Below are positions 31,981 to 41,417 of a DNA stretch of 64,000 bases, one piece after another. The notes under the pieces were generated by a model. That model made no database searches, had not been told where the DNA came from, and was given only the letters and a program-made list of their open reading frames with translations. This DNA is from Isoetes taiwanensis (lineage: Eukaryota; Streptophyta; Lycopodiopsida; Isoetales; Isoetaceae). The stretch spans positions 2,245,138-2,309,137 of the forward strand of contig JAJEKV010000071.1 in the NCBI GenBank assembly GCA_021234155.1, written 5' to 3'. How positions within the stretch are numbered: position 1 is the first letter of the stretch; each line of letters opens with the position of its first letter. The position numbers and the translations under genes were made by a program.

Positions 31981-33815
31981 GTGATGGTCATAGAACCCGA
32001 TATTATAGATGTTGAGGCTAACCCAGATGAGGTGCATGAGGTCATAGAGATCGATAGTGCTCCTCATGAACCGGAACTTGAACCAAAGGGAGTGCATGAG
32101 ACTGTTGAGGTCGATAGTGCACTAGAAGCTGGACATCAAGCAGGAGAAGGAAGTAGTAGAACAGCAGGACGAGCCCGGCGTAGTGATGCAGAACGTCTAA
32201 AGGCTGAGGTGCCATTTGATACAGAAATGTACAGAAGAGAAGAAAGTGGAAAAATAACAAGACCACGAAAACTGAAGATTCTATCCTGTATAGAAGAACC
32301 AGAGATAGTGGGGCAAGCAATGACGGGGCAGGATGCAGATAAATGGCAAGAAGCTATGCAGAATGAATTAGATTCATTTAAGAAGACAGGTACGTATGAA
32401 CTTGTGCCGCGACCAAAGGATAAGAACGTTATGGGAAGTAAATGGATCTTTAAAATCAAAAGAAGGGTGGATGGATCAATAGAGTGGTATAAAGCACGTT
32501 TAGTTGCAAAAGGATATACCCAGGAAGAAGGCGTGGATTATAAGGATACTTTTTCTCCTATAGTCAAAATAACCAGTCTAAGAGCACTCATTGCAATTGC
32601 AGTACAGAATGACATGGAAATAAATCATATGGATGTTAAGACGGCTTTCCTAAATGGGGTTTTAGAAGAAGAAATCTATATGGAGCAGCTGCAAGGATAT
32701 GAGCAAGGCAATGAAGTAGTATGCAAGTTGAAGAAGGCAATTTACGGACTTAGACAAACAGCTAGACAGTGGTATTTGTGCATGAACAGATTCTTGATTT
32801 CCGCCGAGTTTATAAAATTAAAGACTGGAGGGAATCTATACATGAAAAGGGATGGGAATAAATGCTTGCTTATGGCCCTTTATGTGGATGATTGTATCAT
32901 TCTGAGCAATGACAAAACCATGCTAGAAAAGTGCAAAACTTTGTTGAAAAGCCATTTTCAGATGTCAGACTTGGGAGATCTTGAGAAGTTGCTGGGGATG
33001 GAAGTTCAAAGAAACAGAGAAAAGGGAGTCCTTTACCTTACACAAGAACAAAACATCAAAGGAGTTTTGGCTAGATTCAGGATGCTTGACTATAATCCAG
33101 CGAAGACACCAATGGCATCAGGAGTAAGGATTTGCAAGGAAATGTGTCCAAAAACACCAGAAGAGGCAAAGGAAATGGAAGCTAGACCATATAGGTCTCT
33201 GATTGGATGCTTGCTTTATATTGCAAATTGTACCCGGCCAGACATCATGTATGCGGTTAATTTTCTTAGCAGACATAATAACAACCCGGGGGTAGAACAT
33301 TGGTTGGCGGCAAACAGAGTGCTTAGGTACTTGAAAGGAACTATGACGCATGGGATTTGCTTTTCAAAAACTGCAGAAAACAAGTTGATCGGATATGCAG
33401 ATGCAGACTGGGGAGGAGATGTGGATGACAGGAAGTCTACTTCTGGGTATATATGTAAACTTGGAAATGCTGCAATATCATGGGCAAGCAAGAAGTAGGA
33501 GTGTGTTGCCAAATCCAGCGCGGAAGCAGAATATGTGGCAGGCTTAAGGAACTAGGGAACTTATCAGTAGGTGCCACCATATTGTACTGCGATAACAAAA
33601 GCGGAGCAGCGATGACCAAAAACCTGGTTCATCTTTCCCGAACTAAACATATTGAGATACACCATCATTTCGTACGAGATGAGGTGGAAAAGGGGGAGAT
33701 AGATGTGCAATATGTACCCACAAAATTACAGCAAGCTGATATGCTCACAAAGGTTCTTTCTGGACCTAAATTGGTGATTGCTATGTCCCGAGTAGGAGTT
33801 ATCCTTCCTATGTAA
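31981..33815 (+). pseudogene. copia reverse transcriptase-RNase H (stop and frameshift)
   Basis: A 505-codon open frame covers the linker after integrase and the full copia reverse transcriptase. Markers in order are NVMGSKWIFKIKRR, YKARLVAKGYTQ, MDVKTAFLNG, KAIYGLRQ and the catalytic LYVDDCIIL (32,878-32,904). RNase H follows with RPDIMYAVNFLSRH, YADADWGGD and STSGY. A TAG at 33,496-33,498 ends the frame where a glutamine codon would be expected, and a small deletion shifts the remaining RNase H (CDNKSGAAMTKN, RTKHIEIHHHFVRD, QADMLTK) into another frame to 33,815. The long intact part suggests moderate age. Confidence 0.9.
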
Positions 33816-34110
33816 TTGAGTGTCTAATTTCTGTTCTCCTTCATTTTGTTCCTTCAAAATTCTTAAAACATGGCACGTGTACTGTGTGCATTTATTACTT
33901 ATATAAAGCATTTATTGCGGCCACTTAATAACCTGTGCATTCATTGATTGTAAAGTATTTATTGCGGTAACCTCGAATATTTCGTGACGTTGACGTGATT
34001 ACAGTGTCAGAGTCCAATGCGAATGCCCTCTTCTACGCATAGCAAATTCGACTGGAGCGAAGCCCCTCTGGTAGGGTTCTAATTTCGACCAAAACAGAGA
34101 AGAGAGGGGC
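33816..34110. other. Sequence after copia pol, no recognised gene
   Basis: AT-rich sequence with TTTATTGCGG repeated (about 33,910 and 33,958). No polypurine tract is evident here, so this may already be sequence acquired by the element. Confidence 0.3.
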
Positions 34111-34120
34111 GGGACATGGC

Positions 34121-34310
34121 ATGGCGTCCCTGCCGGCGTCTTCATCTCTGAATTCGTCTATTTCTTCTGCTTTCAATTTATGGCTCCCAAATCCATGCAA
34201 TAGAGTTTGCAAAAATTATAGAACGGTGGACGGATGGCCAGGGAAGCAGCAGCAGTATGACGCCGGAAGCCATGGCTTATATTGCCCCTGTTGCTCCGCT
34301 GGCATGAAGG
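34121..34310 (+). pseudogene. Plastid-transit-peptide-like first exon
   Basis: An ATG at 34,121 opens MASLPASSSLNSSISSAFNL, a Ser/Ala-rich, acid-poor start typical of chloroplast transit peptides. A Tyr/Gly segment ends in YCPCCSAGMK and is followed directly by GTAATTTTTT, a plausible splice donor. A GC-rich, 5'-UTR-like stretch lies upstream. No downstream exon was recognised before the Pack-MULE-like insertion. It lies between the RNase H of the copia and its 3' LTR, so it may be a captured host-gene fragment. Alternatively, unrelated insertions have brought a host exon between them. Confidence 0.4.
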
Positions 34311-34319
34311 TAATTTTTT

Positions 34320-35430
34320 GATTTGTTTTCATTTTGCAATTTTCTCCCCGACAAAAGATCCTTTACTTTGATCGGGCAAATGCTGCCATGGCCAGTAGGA
34401 GATTTTAAGAAGGCTTCCCAAATAGAGAATTTATATCTCTACCAAAAGATGTATTTGGGCCACAAATGATGCCGGAGATGGGCGGGATCTGCAGGAAAGG
34501 GAATGAAGAGATCGGTTGTCGTATTGGCGAGGTAGAGAGGGCCAAAAACACAGAGTGGTGAACCGGATTAATTACTATGCCCACTCTGCAGCACCTCTTT
34601 TTTTCTTTTGGGTTTCTTGCCAAACCATTCTTTACTCTTTTATTCTTCGGCTTCAGGCTTAGCCTACTGCAGCGGCACTACTAGGAGGCTCTTCTTGCCC
34701 TGCCCCACAGCGGTGTCCAGAATTTTTTAGCCCAGTTTATCGATTTCCGATCCATTTCGTTCCGTTTAAATGCCCAGATCATTGCTCTCTTCCGTTTAAA
34801 CGCGATTTAATGCCCGGATCATTGTTTTTCGGTCCATTTTGATGGGTTTATGCCAGTTTTTAGCCCAGATTGTTGGTTTTCAGGGATGTGATTGGAACGA
34901 AACCAGGATGAACAGAAGCATTTAAGCGAGGAAAATTAATGGGCAGCTCTTTCAAAGCGCCGGTTTGGGTCAAAACATGCCAGCAGCTTAAACAAAGGTG
35001 CAAGCTCAATTTGGAAATGTATAGAGAGCAAAGCATTAGTCCTGTTTTATCCAAGATTAGGATGTTACTTGAAGACAAGATACAAGATATAAGCCTAAAC
35101 TTGAAACCCGATTAGACTCTATCTAGAAGTTACCACTTCTATACAATACCAAAAGTGGGAACAAATTTTACCTAGTTTTAGGGCAATATTAAAAATCCAA
35201 AAGCGTGAACAAAGCAGTCTGGAGTTTTGGGGCAACATAAACATGAAAAAGTTGATATTTGTATGTCCTTTGGAGCTAAGTCATGTTGAATACCAATTCA
35301 TCACGCAAACCCATGTTAAACATCAATTCAGTCTTCAATTTCAAAACTGGGATATATAGATAGCGAGGAATGAACCTATACTTTACAAACTATTCCCGTA
35401 AAATCTTAGCTTTATTACAAGGAGCCGTCC
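34320..35430. other. No gene seen; intron-like sequence
   Basis: AT-rich sequence with short frames and no motifs. It could be the intron following the transit-peptide-like exon. Confidence 0.35.
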
Positions 35431-35431
35431 C

Positions 35432-36295
35432 AACAACATAACGCCCACTTTATTGGCTCCCGAAATTGGGTCAAACCGCCAAGTGGGTTCGCTTGGGCGG
35501 GTTCGCCCAGGCGAACCCGTTATGTTGACGTGGCGCTGAGGTGGCACTACCCACCGGGTTCGCTTGGGCGAACCCGAACCAGGGTTAAGCTAGAGGCGTG
35601 CGAACGCTGGCAGCGGGTACGGCGCAAGATTGAAGCTTAGAAGGCGAAAATCGACCTCTTTGAGCGAGATGTTCAAGCGGGAAGCAGATTTTTCATTTGA
35701 TTTGGGCTCCAAAGTTTCAAAGGAACAGAAAAATGTCCAGAAACACAGGGCTAGCATGGATTCTTCCGCCATAGACTCTGCGAGAAAAATCTCTGCGAAG
35801 ATTAATCTGCAAGGAAGAAGAAACCATTCATTGCCTCGCGATGATTGGCCTCTCCTTTCTGGATCTAAATTCCAATCCTTTGAGCAGAGAAGCAGTTTAC
35901 TTCCCCGTTGAACCCCATTGAACAACAGGGGGCCTCGTTTAGCGCGCCTGCGGTAGGCGGGCCGCGGACCTGCCACCCTGCCCCTGCTGATCCGACCTGC
36001 CACCCAGATTTGACCTGGGGTTCGCCCAGGCGAACCCGGTGGGTTCTGGGCACCCCGTACCTGCGCCGTACCTGTCCGCCCGCTGCCAGCGTTCGCACGC
36101 CTCCGGCTTAACCCTGGTTCGGGTTCGCCCAAGCGAACCCGGTGGGTAGCGCCACCTCAGCGCCGCGTCAACATAACGGGTTCGCCTGGGCGAATCCGTG
36201 GGTTCGCTTAAGCGAATTTTCTGGGTTCGCTTGGGCGAACCCGGCTGGCTCCCGAACTCAATTTCGGGAGCCGATCGAAGCACCGAACAACATAA
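35432..36295. mobile_element. 844-bp Pack-MULE-like element with 10-bp duplication
   Basis: AACAACATAA is perfectly duplicated at 35,432-35,441 and 36,286-36,295. The element (35,442-36,285) begins CGCCCACTTTATTGGCTCCC, and its inverted right end shares GGCTCCCGAAATTG. Long inverted repeats of about 185 bp contain several GGGTTCGCC...GGCGAACCC palindromes. A 9-10-bp target duplication and long inverted repeats fit Mutator-like elements. The ends match the 7.5-kb MULE 1.4 kb downstream, which could have supplied transposase. The centre carries a gene-like open frame. Confidence 0.85.
35630..35911 (+). pseudogene. Captured gene fragment in the Pack-MULE-like element
   Basis: The central 280 bp between the inverted repeats hold an open frame of about 93 codons with no ATG before codon 14. 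It reads as natural protein: KLRRRKSTSLSEMFKREADF, FDLGSKVSKEQKNVQKHRAS, RKISAKINLQGRRNHS and DWPLLSGSKFQSFEQ. It is basic and low in hydrophobic residues. Its codon quality contrasts with the GC-rich inverted repeats. The fragment starts and ends at the inverted repeats, as in Pack-MULEs that trap exons. I do not recognise the parent gene. Confidence 0.5.
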
Positions 36296-36431
36296 TCCCA
36301 AGGATGATGCCTAACTGAAGCCAAAGCATGTGCAAGAGCTAGGGATAGTGGTCTCCCCCTTGCATACTTCAACCCAAACCAAACATTTTTCCAAGTACGG
36401 GTTGTGGAGGAAGTTTACGGACCTGTTTGAA

Positions 36432-36590
36432 GGTGGTTGGATGTAAACCATATGACATGTGGCAATGAGAAAATGTAAAGAAATAGCTACCTTAGGAGGA
36501 GAAGACGATGATTCTAGCCTATTTTTTTGTGGTTGGATGTAAACCATTTGGCATGTGGCAATGAGAAAATGTAAAGAAATAGCTACCAAA
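36432..36590 (+). repeat. Duplicated 59-bp block
   Basis: GGTTGGATGTAAACCAT...TGGCAATGAGAAAATG...AAATAGCTACC occurs at about 36,432-36,491 and 36,531-36,588, separated by about 40 bp. Confidence 0.8.
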
Positions 36591-36737
36591 TAGACCTACT
36601 CAACTTCATTCTCCAGTCAGATAAAATAATTGTTAGTCTAGCATTTCTATTCTCGAACTCCCCATCAGCATGTCAGTGGGTCTAGCAAACTACTGCACAT
36701 TATAACAATGCCTAAACTGTTACAAGGGGTGGTAAAG

Positions 36738-36780
36738 AGAAATGTTCGCGGCGGCCTTGGCCGCCGCAATAAATTTCTTG
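36738..36780. repeat. GC-rich hairpin, third copy
   Basis: AGAAATGTT, GCGGCGGCC, TT, GGCCGCCGC and AATAAATTTCT form a 9-bp GC stem inside an AT-rich outer stem. The same hairpin borders the inner edges of the large inverted repeat at 62,177-62,222 and 63,329-63,375. Here it abuts the 3' LTR and replaces the expected polypurine tract. Confidence 0.8.
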
Positions 36781-36784
36781 TAGA

Positions 36785-37117
36785 ATTAGCCTTCACAATA
36801 TGACAGATGTCAACATTCGAAAGGGTACAGCAGCGTAGGGCAAAACGCGTCAGGTTGGGGCAACAAAAAGGCCAAAAGGAGAGGCGCCGAATTGATCACT
36901 GTGGAAGTAAAATCGATCACAGCAGGTGGATCGCCGAGAGCAGACGGATTTTGATCCGGTCTGTAGGGAAGGTTTAAGAGAAGCTCTGATAAAAAGGCAG
37001 ATAGCGAAATCCGGAAAACAGGGACGTGATAGAGGGTTGAATCTTGCACAGGCTGCTTGGGCTCTCGGCTGCAACATTCTAGAAGGAAGGAATCTGCTGC
37101 ATAGGCTAATTGCAATA
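36785..37117 (+). repeat. 3' LTR of the copia element
   Basis: Matches the 5' LTR from TTAGCCTTCACAATATGA to GGCTAATTGCAATAG with scattered substitutions. The first few bases are altered next to the GC hairpin. Downstream of the LTR the sequence GCACTCTCGG is unrelated to the 5' side. Confidence 0.82.
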
Positions 37118-37741
37118 GGTTGCACTCTCGGTAAGGGAAAGACAGGCGCTCAGATGCTATATGAATTTGGCATGGGCTCTGCTCCTCCGTGAGTTAAGGC
37201 ATTTGGATCGTCTGAGAAGGAGGCATGCACAGGCACTCAACGTTACAACTAACTGATTCGGACTGTTGGATCCGGACATTAGAGTTTATGTGGTCTTTTT
37301 TGTTGCTGCTCGTAGTTGCCTTTCATTGTCTGCATGTAGCTGACATTCCATACTACAGAAACTTGAAAAAAAATTGAAAAAGCATGATAAGACAAATAAA
37401 AAAATAAAAAATGAAAATAATGCATTTGCATAGGTTTGATTGAGCATGTGTATGGGATTAGCCCATGGCATAATGTAGTGCGCCTCGGGGCATTGCATTA
37501 TGCTAGCTAGGTGAAGCAATTTGGTTGGGACCGATTGAGATCGGTGGGGTTAAAATCCCCATGCTTCATTTTCTGTGATGTGATTCTTCCTGTCACAACT
37601 TGCTGATGACAGGTTCCTGCCAATTTAAGTGTTGCAGGGGTATGTCTGACTCATAACTTGCATTCATAGGCTTGTCCTCATGTTCATGTTCTGATTACAT
37701 TACATTATTACATTACTATTTAGGGGGCTCCCTAATTTGAT
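37118..37741. other. No gene seen between copia and MULE
   Basis: AT-rich sequence without supported coding. It contains the compact nested-hairpin sequence at 37,512-37,568. Confidence 0.4.
37512..37568 (+). other. 57-nt tRNA-like nested hairpins
   Basis: TGAAGCA and TGCTTCA form a 7-bp outer stem. It encloses two hairpins: ACCGA-TTGAGA-TCGGT, and GGGG-TTAAAAT-CCCC. This has the layout of a tRNA acceptor, anticodon and T arm without a D arm, and GGTTAAAATCC differs from the polymerase III B-box consensus by one base. It could be a decayed tRNA-derived sequence or coincidence. Confidence 0.3.
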
Positions 37742-37759
37742 CGCCCACTTTATTGGCTC

Positions 37760-38110
37760 CCGAAACCGAGTTCGCGAACCAAGCGGGTTCGCCCAGGCGA
37801 ACCCGAAAAATTCGCCTGGGCGAACCCTTCGATTCGGGCTTAAGTTTAACCCCCGACCGACGTATGAGCTGCCGGGCGGGCGGCGCCTACAAGGGTTTTT
37901 CCTAACGGGTACCGGGCTCGGGCTTAACTCACCCGGTTTGTTGCAGGATTCAAATGTGCGCGGCGGTGGTCAGAGTACCGGGGCGTAGTTAGCCACCTGC
38001 TCGCTTAGGCGCAATTTCGCCCCTCAGACGCCCCGAAGGCACGGCGGCTGCAGGGCTTTAGGTGGCAGATCCGCTAACGGTACACGCACCGGGTTCGCTT
38101 TGGCGAACCC
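37760..38110. repeat. Left terminal palindromes of the MULE
   Basis: GGGTTCGCCCAGGCGAACCC at 37,785-37,804, TTCGCCTGGGCGAACCC at about 37,811 and GGGTTCGCTTTGGCGAACCCC at about 38,091 are 18-20-bp palindromes with two-base centres. They recur at the right end and in the 844-bp element. Confidence 0.75.
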
Positions 38111-38769
38111 CGTCCCCGGGCGGACTGGCTGCACGGGCGGTAGTGGCGTGGGGCTGACGGCGGGCTTGCCTACCGGGCCACCCCTGCCCGTGGAGCCCGC
38201 GGAGACGGGCCCATGGCATGCCTCCAGCCTAGAATGTTACTCTCATCATAACAATGTTACTTATATGAATGTTACTTATTTTTTCTAGCAATTTCTTCGG
38301 CTTCTCACTGTCATTCTCGGACGCTCCAGAAGAAGCTCCAGAAGCAAGAAGAAGCTCCAGAAGCAACTCCAGTAGTGGAATCGATTGGAGAACGCGGCTC
38401 CTTAGCCTGTTAAAAACAAGTATTTCACCTTCCTTTTTTCTTTCTTTTGAACGATTTTGAGATGCATTGAGCGATTTTGAGTCTTGTTTTGAGCTCCATT
38501 GACAAAATTATAAGTGTGCTCGTACAATTGCATCTAGGTTCCCTATTGCCATCCCTATTGCTACACTTGGTGAGAGTTGCCCATCATAATAAAATATGTT
38601 TCCTTAAGTGGGCACTTATTTTTATTTGTTGAAGCTTATTTTTATTTGTTGAACGTTCGGAACTTATTTTTATTTGTTGAAGCTTGTTTTTATTTGTTGA
38701 AGCTTCTCCTTTATTTCTTAAAGCTTCTCTTCGTGTGACTCATAATCACCTGGAATTCAGATATCTATT

Positions 38770-40400
38770 TCAGAGCACTCTACATTTATCCGCCAGAGAC
38801 CATGTCTCGCCTGCAGGCGATTCCCCGGCCGGCATGGATGAGCGTCCCTTGCCATTTGGCCTGCAGAGCGGCGCTGATGTCCCCGGACGCATCGGTAGCA
38901 TTGTCGAATGGTACCCCAACTGGCACTGTCTTATCCCGCTAGGTATGTTTTGTGTGCTTGTTAACCGTATTTGTTTTGTGACAGGGAATACCATGGCATT
39001 TGGTGCCTCGCGGCGCTGTGGTCACGCCTCGTTGAGAGTTCGGGGGCCGGGCCCCACACCGCTGCTCCCGGTGGATTTGCACAAGACTGGTGGATGAGCG
39101 GTCGCGACCCGATTTCCGGATTGACCCGCTGATGGAGCTTGGGGCCACCATCGAGCCACCATGATCAATGGTGGCCCACCGACGCATTATTCCGGGCCGA
39201 GGGGTGCAACCCCGCCGAATTGCGCAGAGAGAGTGGTGTCCGAGCCGGGAGAGGGTCGCAAAACGCCGAGAAGAAGATCCCGCAAAAGCCGCGACGTGAT
39301 GATGGAGGCCGCGCCGCACATAGAGAGGCGAGGAGACAAAGGCGCAACAACGTCGCGCCGCACAAAGATGTCCTTACCCCCGAGGCGGCCCTAGATGCCT
39401 TCCCCGAGGGGCCGGACGCCATATTTTATGAGGCCAAAGACTGCAGCCAAAGCGGGAGCCGCCAGAGGATGCAGCCCTATCATGAAGGTCGATCGGGGTC
39501 GAAGCTAGTGCCGCCAGGTGGCGTATGCCAGAAAACCGGACCGCACATGCTATGCTCAATGCCCCGGGCCATTGCCGACGAGGATCGGGTGGCCATTTGC
39601 CCTGAGAGGAGGAGTTGGTAGCCGAAGCCCGCAGATACCGGAGTCTCGGCCAAAGTTACGACGCGCGAGTCATCTTTGCCACCGTTTCTTTGGATATGAG
39701 CATCCACACTCCAACCGATCCCTCCTTCGCCGGGGAGGTGAGTGGCTTTTGTCGACGGGGAAGAGTTCCGCCGAGGTAGGGACGGGTCGATCCAGCCCCA
39801 CTCATGAGACATGTCCGCCGCCGGGCCGATCCGCACATGGCCACCCCTCCTTCCATAGGGCTAGCGGTACGGCGATTGTGGCTGACCCGCCGAGGGTCGC
39901 CAGTCCTCGATGATATCATGAGGACGGCGATGGCGCACCCGCATGGCACACACCTTGACATCGCCATTTCCACCGATCGCAATGTCGAGGGAGCAGAGGC
40001 ATGGATAAGAGACCAAGCACGCCGGGTTTTTTTCATGTACCACGCCGGAGAGTTCGACAGTACACCATCCGGAGCTACCCGGTGTGTGTACCCATTCGAG
40101 GATGGTCTCACCCACTGCATCTGCCGGCAAGACAGTTCCCGTGAGCACTTACTGCATCCCGCTAGGTTACATCTTCATCCCTTTTCTCGGGAAGAGGTTA
40201 GGGTGTTCACGCACTTTACGGCCAGAGATCAACCGAACACCTTGCCATGGTTGGGCAGCGAAGGCCGATGGTGCGCGATTTTGATATTGCAGGTGAGGGG
40301 CTTAGGCCGCATGCGGCGCATAACTAACATCCGACCTCCTCGAGGCGTCGCCCCGATGGGCGGTGGGAGGAGGGGCACATTCGAGTGTTGATGAGGTACG
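38770..40400 (+). pseudogene. N-terminal part of the MULE plus-strand gene
   Basis: Successive plus-strand frames are GC-rich and protein-like but shift phase. 38,770-38,940 has GSIVEWYPNWHCLIPL, followed by GTATGTTTTGTGT and an acceptor TTTTGTGACAG. 39,139-39,621 has basic KKIPQKPRRDDGGRAAHRE. 39,804-40,391 has HLDIAISTDRNVEGAEAWIR. I recognise no domain. Because they precede the Ulp1-like peptidase in the same orientation within the MULE, they are probably exons of the same large gene, decayed by frameshifts. Ulp1-bearing MULE proteins usually have long uncharacterised N-terminal regions. Confidence 0.4.
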
Positions 40401-40451
40401 TGTCGGGTTTATGTTTAGTTTGTATGGATCGACGAAATCTGACCACTAGAT

Positions 40452-41309
40452 GTGCACATATGTAGCGTGTTGCGGCAGATGCTTGGAGAGGCTGAGCATC
40501 GTGAGCTGTTGATGATAGACCCTCGTTACTATCACGACTATGTTCAGTCGGTGTCAGGAAACGTCCCTCCCGAGGAGTGCGTCTCCCACCTTCTTCCCGC
40601 TGAGCATCCTGACTGGGGTGCACTACGTCTGGTGCTCTGGCCCATCGTCACAAGGTAAGTACTCGATTCTTTGCTTTACTTTCAATTCCCGAGGCAATCC
40701 TCTGACTTAAGGGAACCGAAAGTCATACATCTTTGGCGTGTGCAGTGGTCATTGGATGCTTGTTGCTCTCATACGATCCGCGGACGTGCGCACCCGCCTA
40801 GGCCTCGGAGATGACGATCACGTGGGCTGGTGGTACTTTGACAACATGCTTGCACGGCCGGGGGTCTCAGGAGTACGCATCAACCTACCAGCCGCCGCCG
40901 GAGTGTTTCTAGTCCCCTTGTCTTTGCCATTGTGCCCGCCACTAGTGATCTCACCTGCACTCTCTTTGTACAGCGCGGCCGCTTGGGTCTTCGAGCGACT
41001 GGGGGCACCAGCGGGTTACATCCGATGGGGTGCGGCATCAAATTGCGGCCTACATTGTGCCCGCTGCAGGTCGACAACAATACCTGTGGCATGCACATTG
41101 GTTTCATCATGCGCCACCTCGTGCGAGACGTGTGGCAAACCCGACCGGATACTGTTATACCGATAAGCCGGGGCTGGTACACGGCGGGCAATGTGCGACT
41201 GTTTAGGAGTGAGTGGCCCGTAGTAGTCGGGCTGCTTTATTGTAGGGTGTACGGGTACCAGGGGAGAGACTCGATGGTCTTTGTTAGTGCCGCTTTGGGA
41301 TCTATGTAG
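40452..41309 (+). pseudogene. Ulp1-like (C48) cysteine peptidase domain
   Basis: The segment 40,500-40,654 ends with a good donor (CAAGGTAAGT) and resumes after TTGGCGTGTGCAG at 40,746. The following exon begins GHWMLVALIRS, the histidine region, and continues to VGWWYFDNML, which supplies the aspartate. Near 41,072 the sequence VDNNTCGMHIGFIM gives the nucleophilic cysteine region, with asparagine near the usual oxyanion glutamine. Family members of this peptidase class remove SUMO-like modifiers. A probable one-base shift at about 41,070 separates DWGHQRVTSDG (before) from the cysteine motif. The protein ends at 41,309, tail to tail with the transposase gene. Confidence 0.6.
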
Positions 41310-41417
41310 CTAGAAGCTTTTCTCCGTAATCATGTAATCATGTATGTAACATTATATGCAACATTATTTATGTGATAATGCTATGAGTGATGGCATATCA
41401 GTTTGCTGTGTGGCCTC

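Larger units (their letters stand above)
25369..37117 (+). mobile_element. Ty1/copia retrotransposon with nested insertions
   Basis: Two direct repeats of about 330 bp (25,369-25,701 and 36,785-37,117) act as LTRs. A primer-binding site follows the first, and the domains between are in copia order: gag zinc knuckle, protease, integrase, reverse transcriptase, RNase H. The 11.7-kb span exceeds a normal copia element because a 4.3-kb DNA transposon interrupts integrase and an 844-bp Pack-MULE-like element lies near the 3' end. Frameshifts, a gag deletion and a premature stop make it non-autonomous. No clean 5-bp target duplication is visible; GTTGA before the left LTR against GTTGC after the right is at best a 4/5 match. 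The extra 2 kb between RNase H and the 3' LTR holds a host-gene-like exon. Confidence 0.85.

Noticed and set aside
36926-37192. Frame ending in GCTLGKGKTG resembling a P-loop
   Set aside because: It runs through the 3' LTR into flanking DNA. No other NTPase motif is present, and the match is short.
37742-41309. Plant mobile domain in the MULE plus-strand gene
   Set aside because: The N-terminal segments do not show motifs I can tie to that domain. Only the Ulp1-like region is supported.
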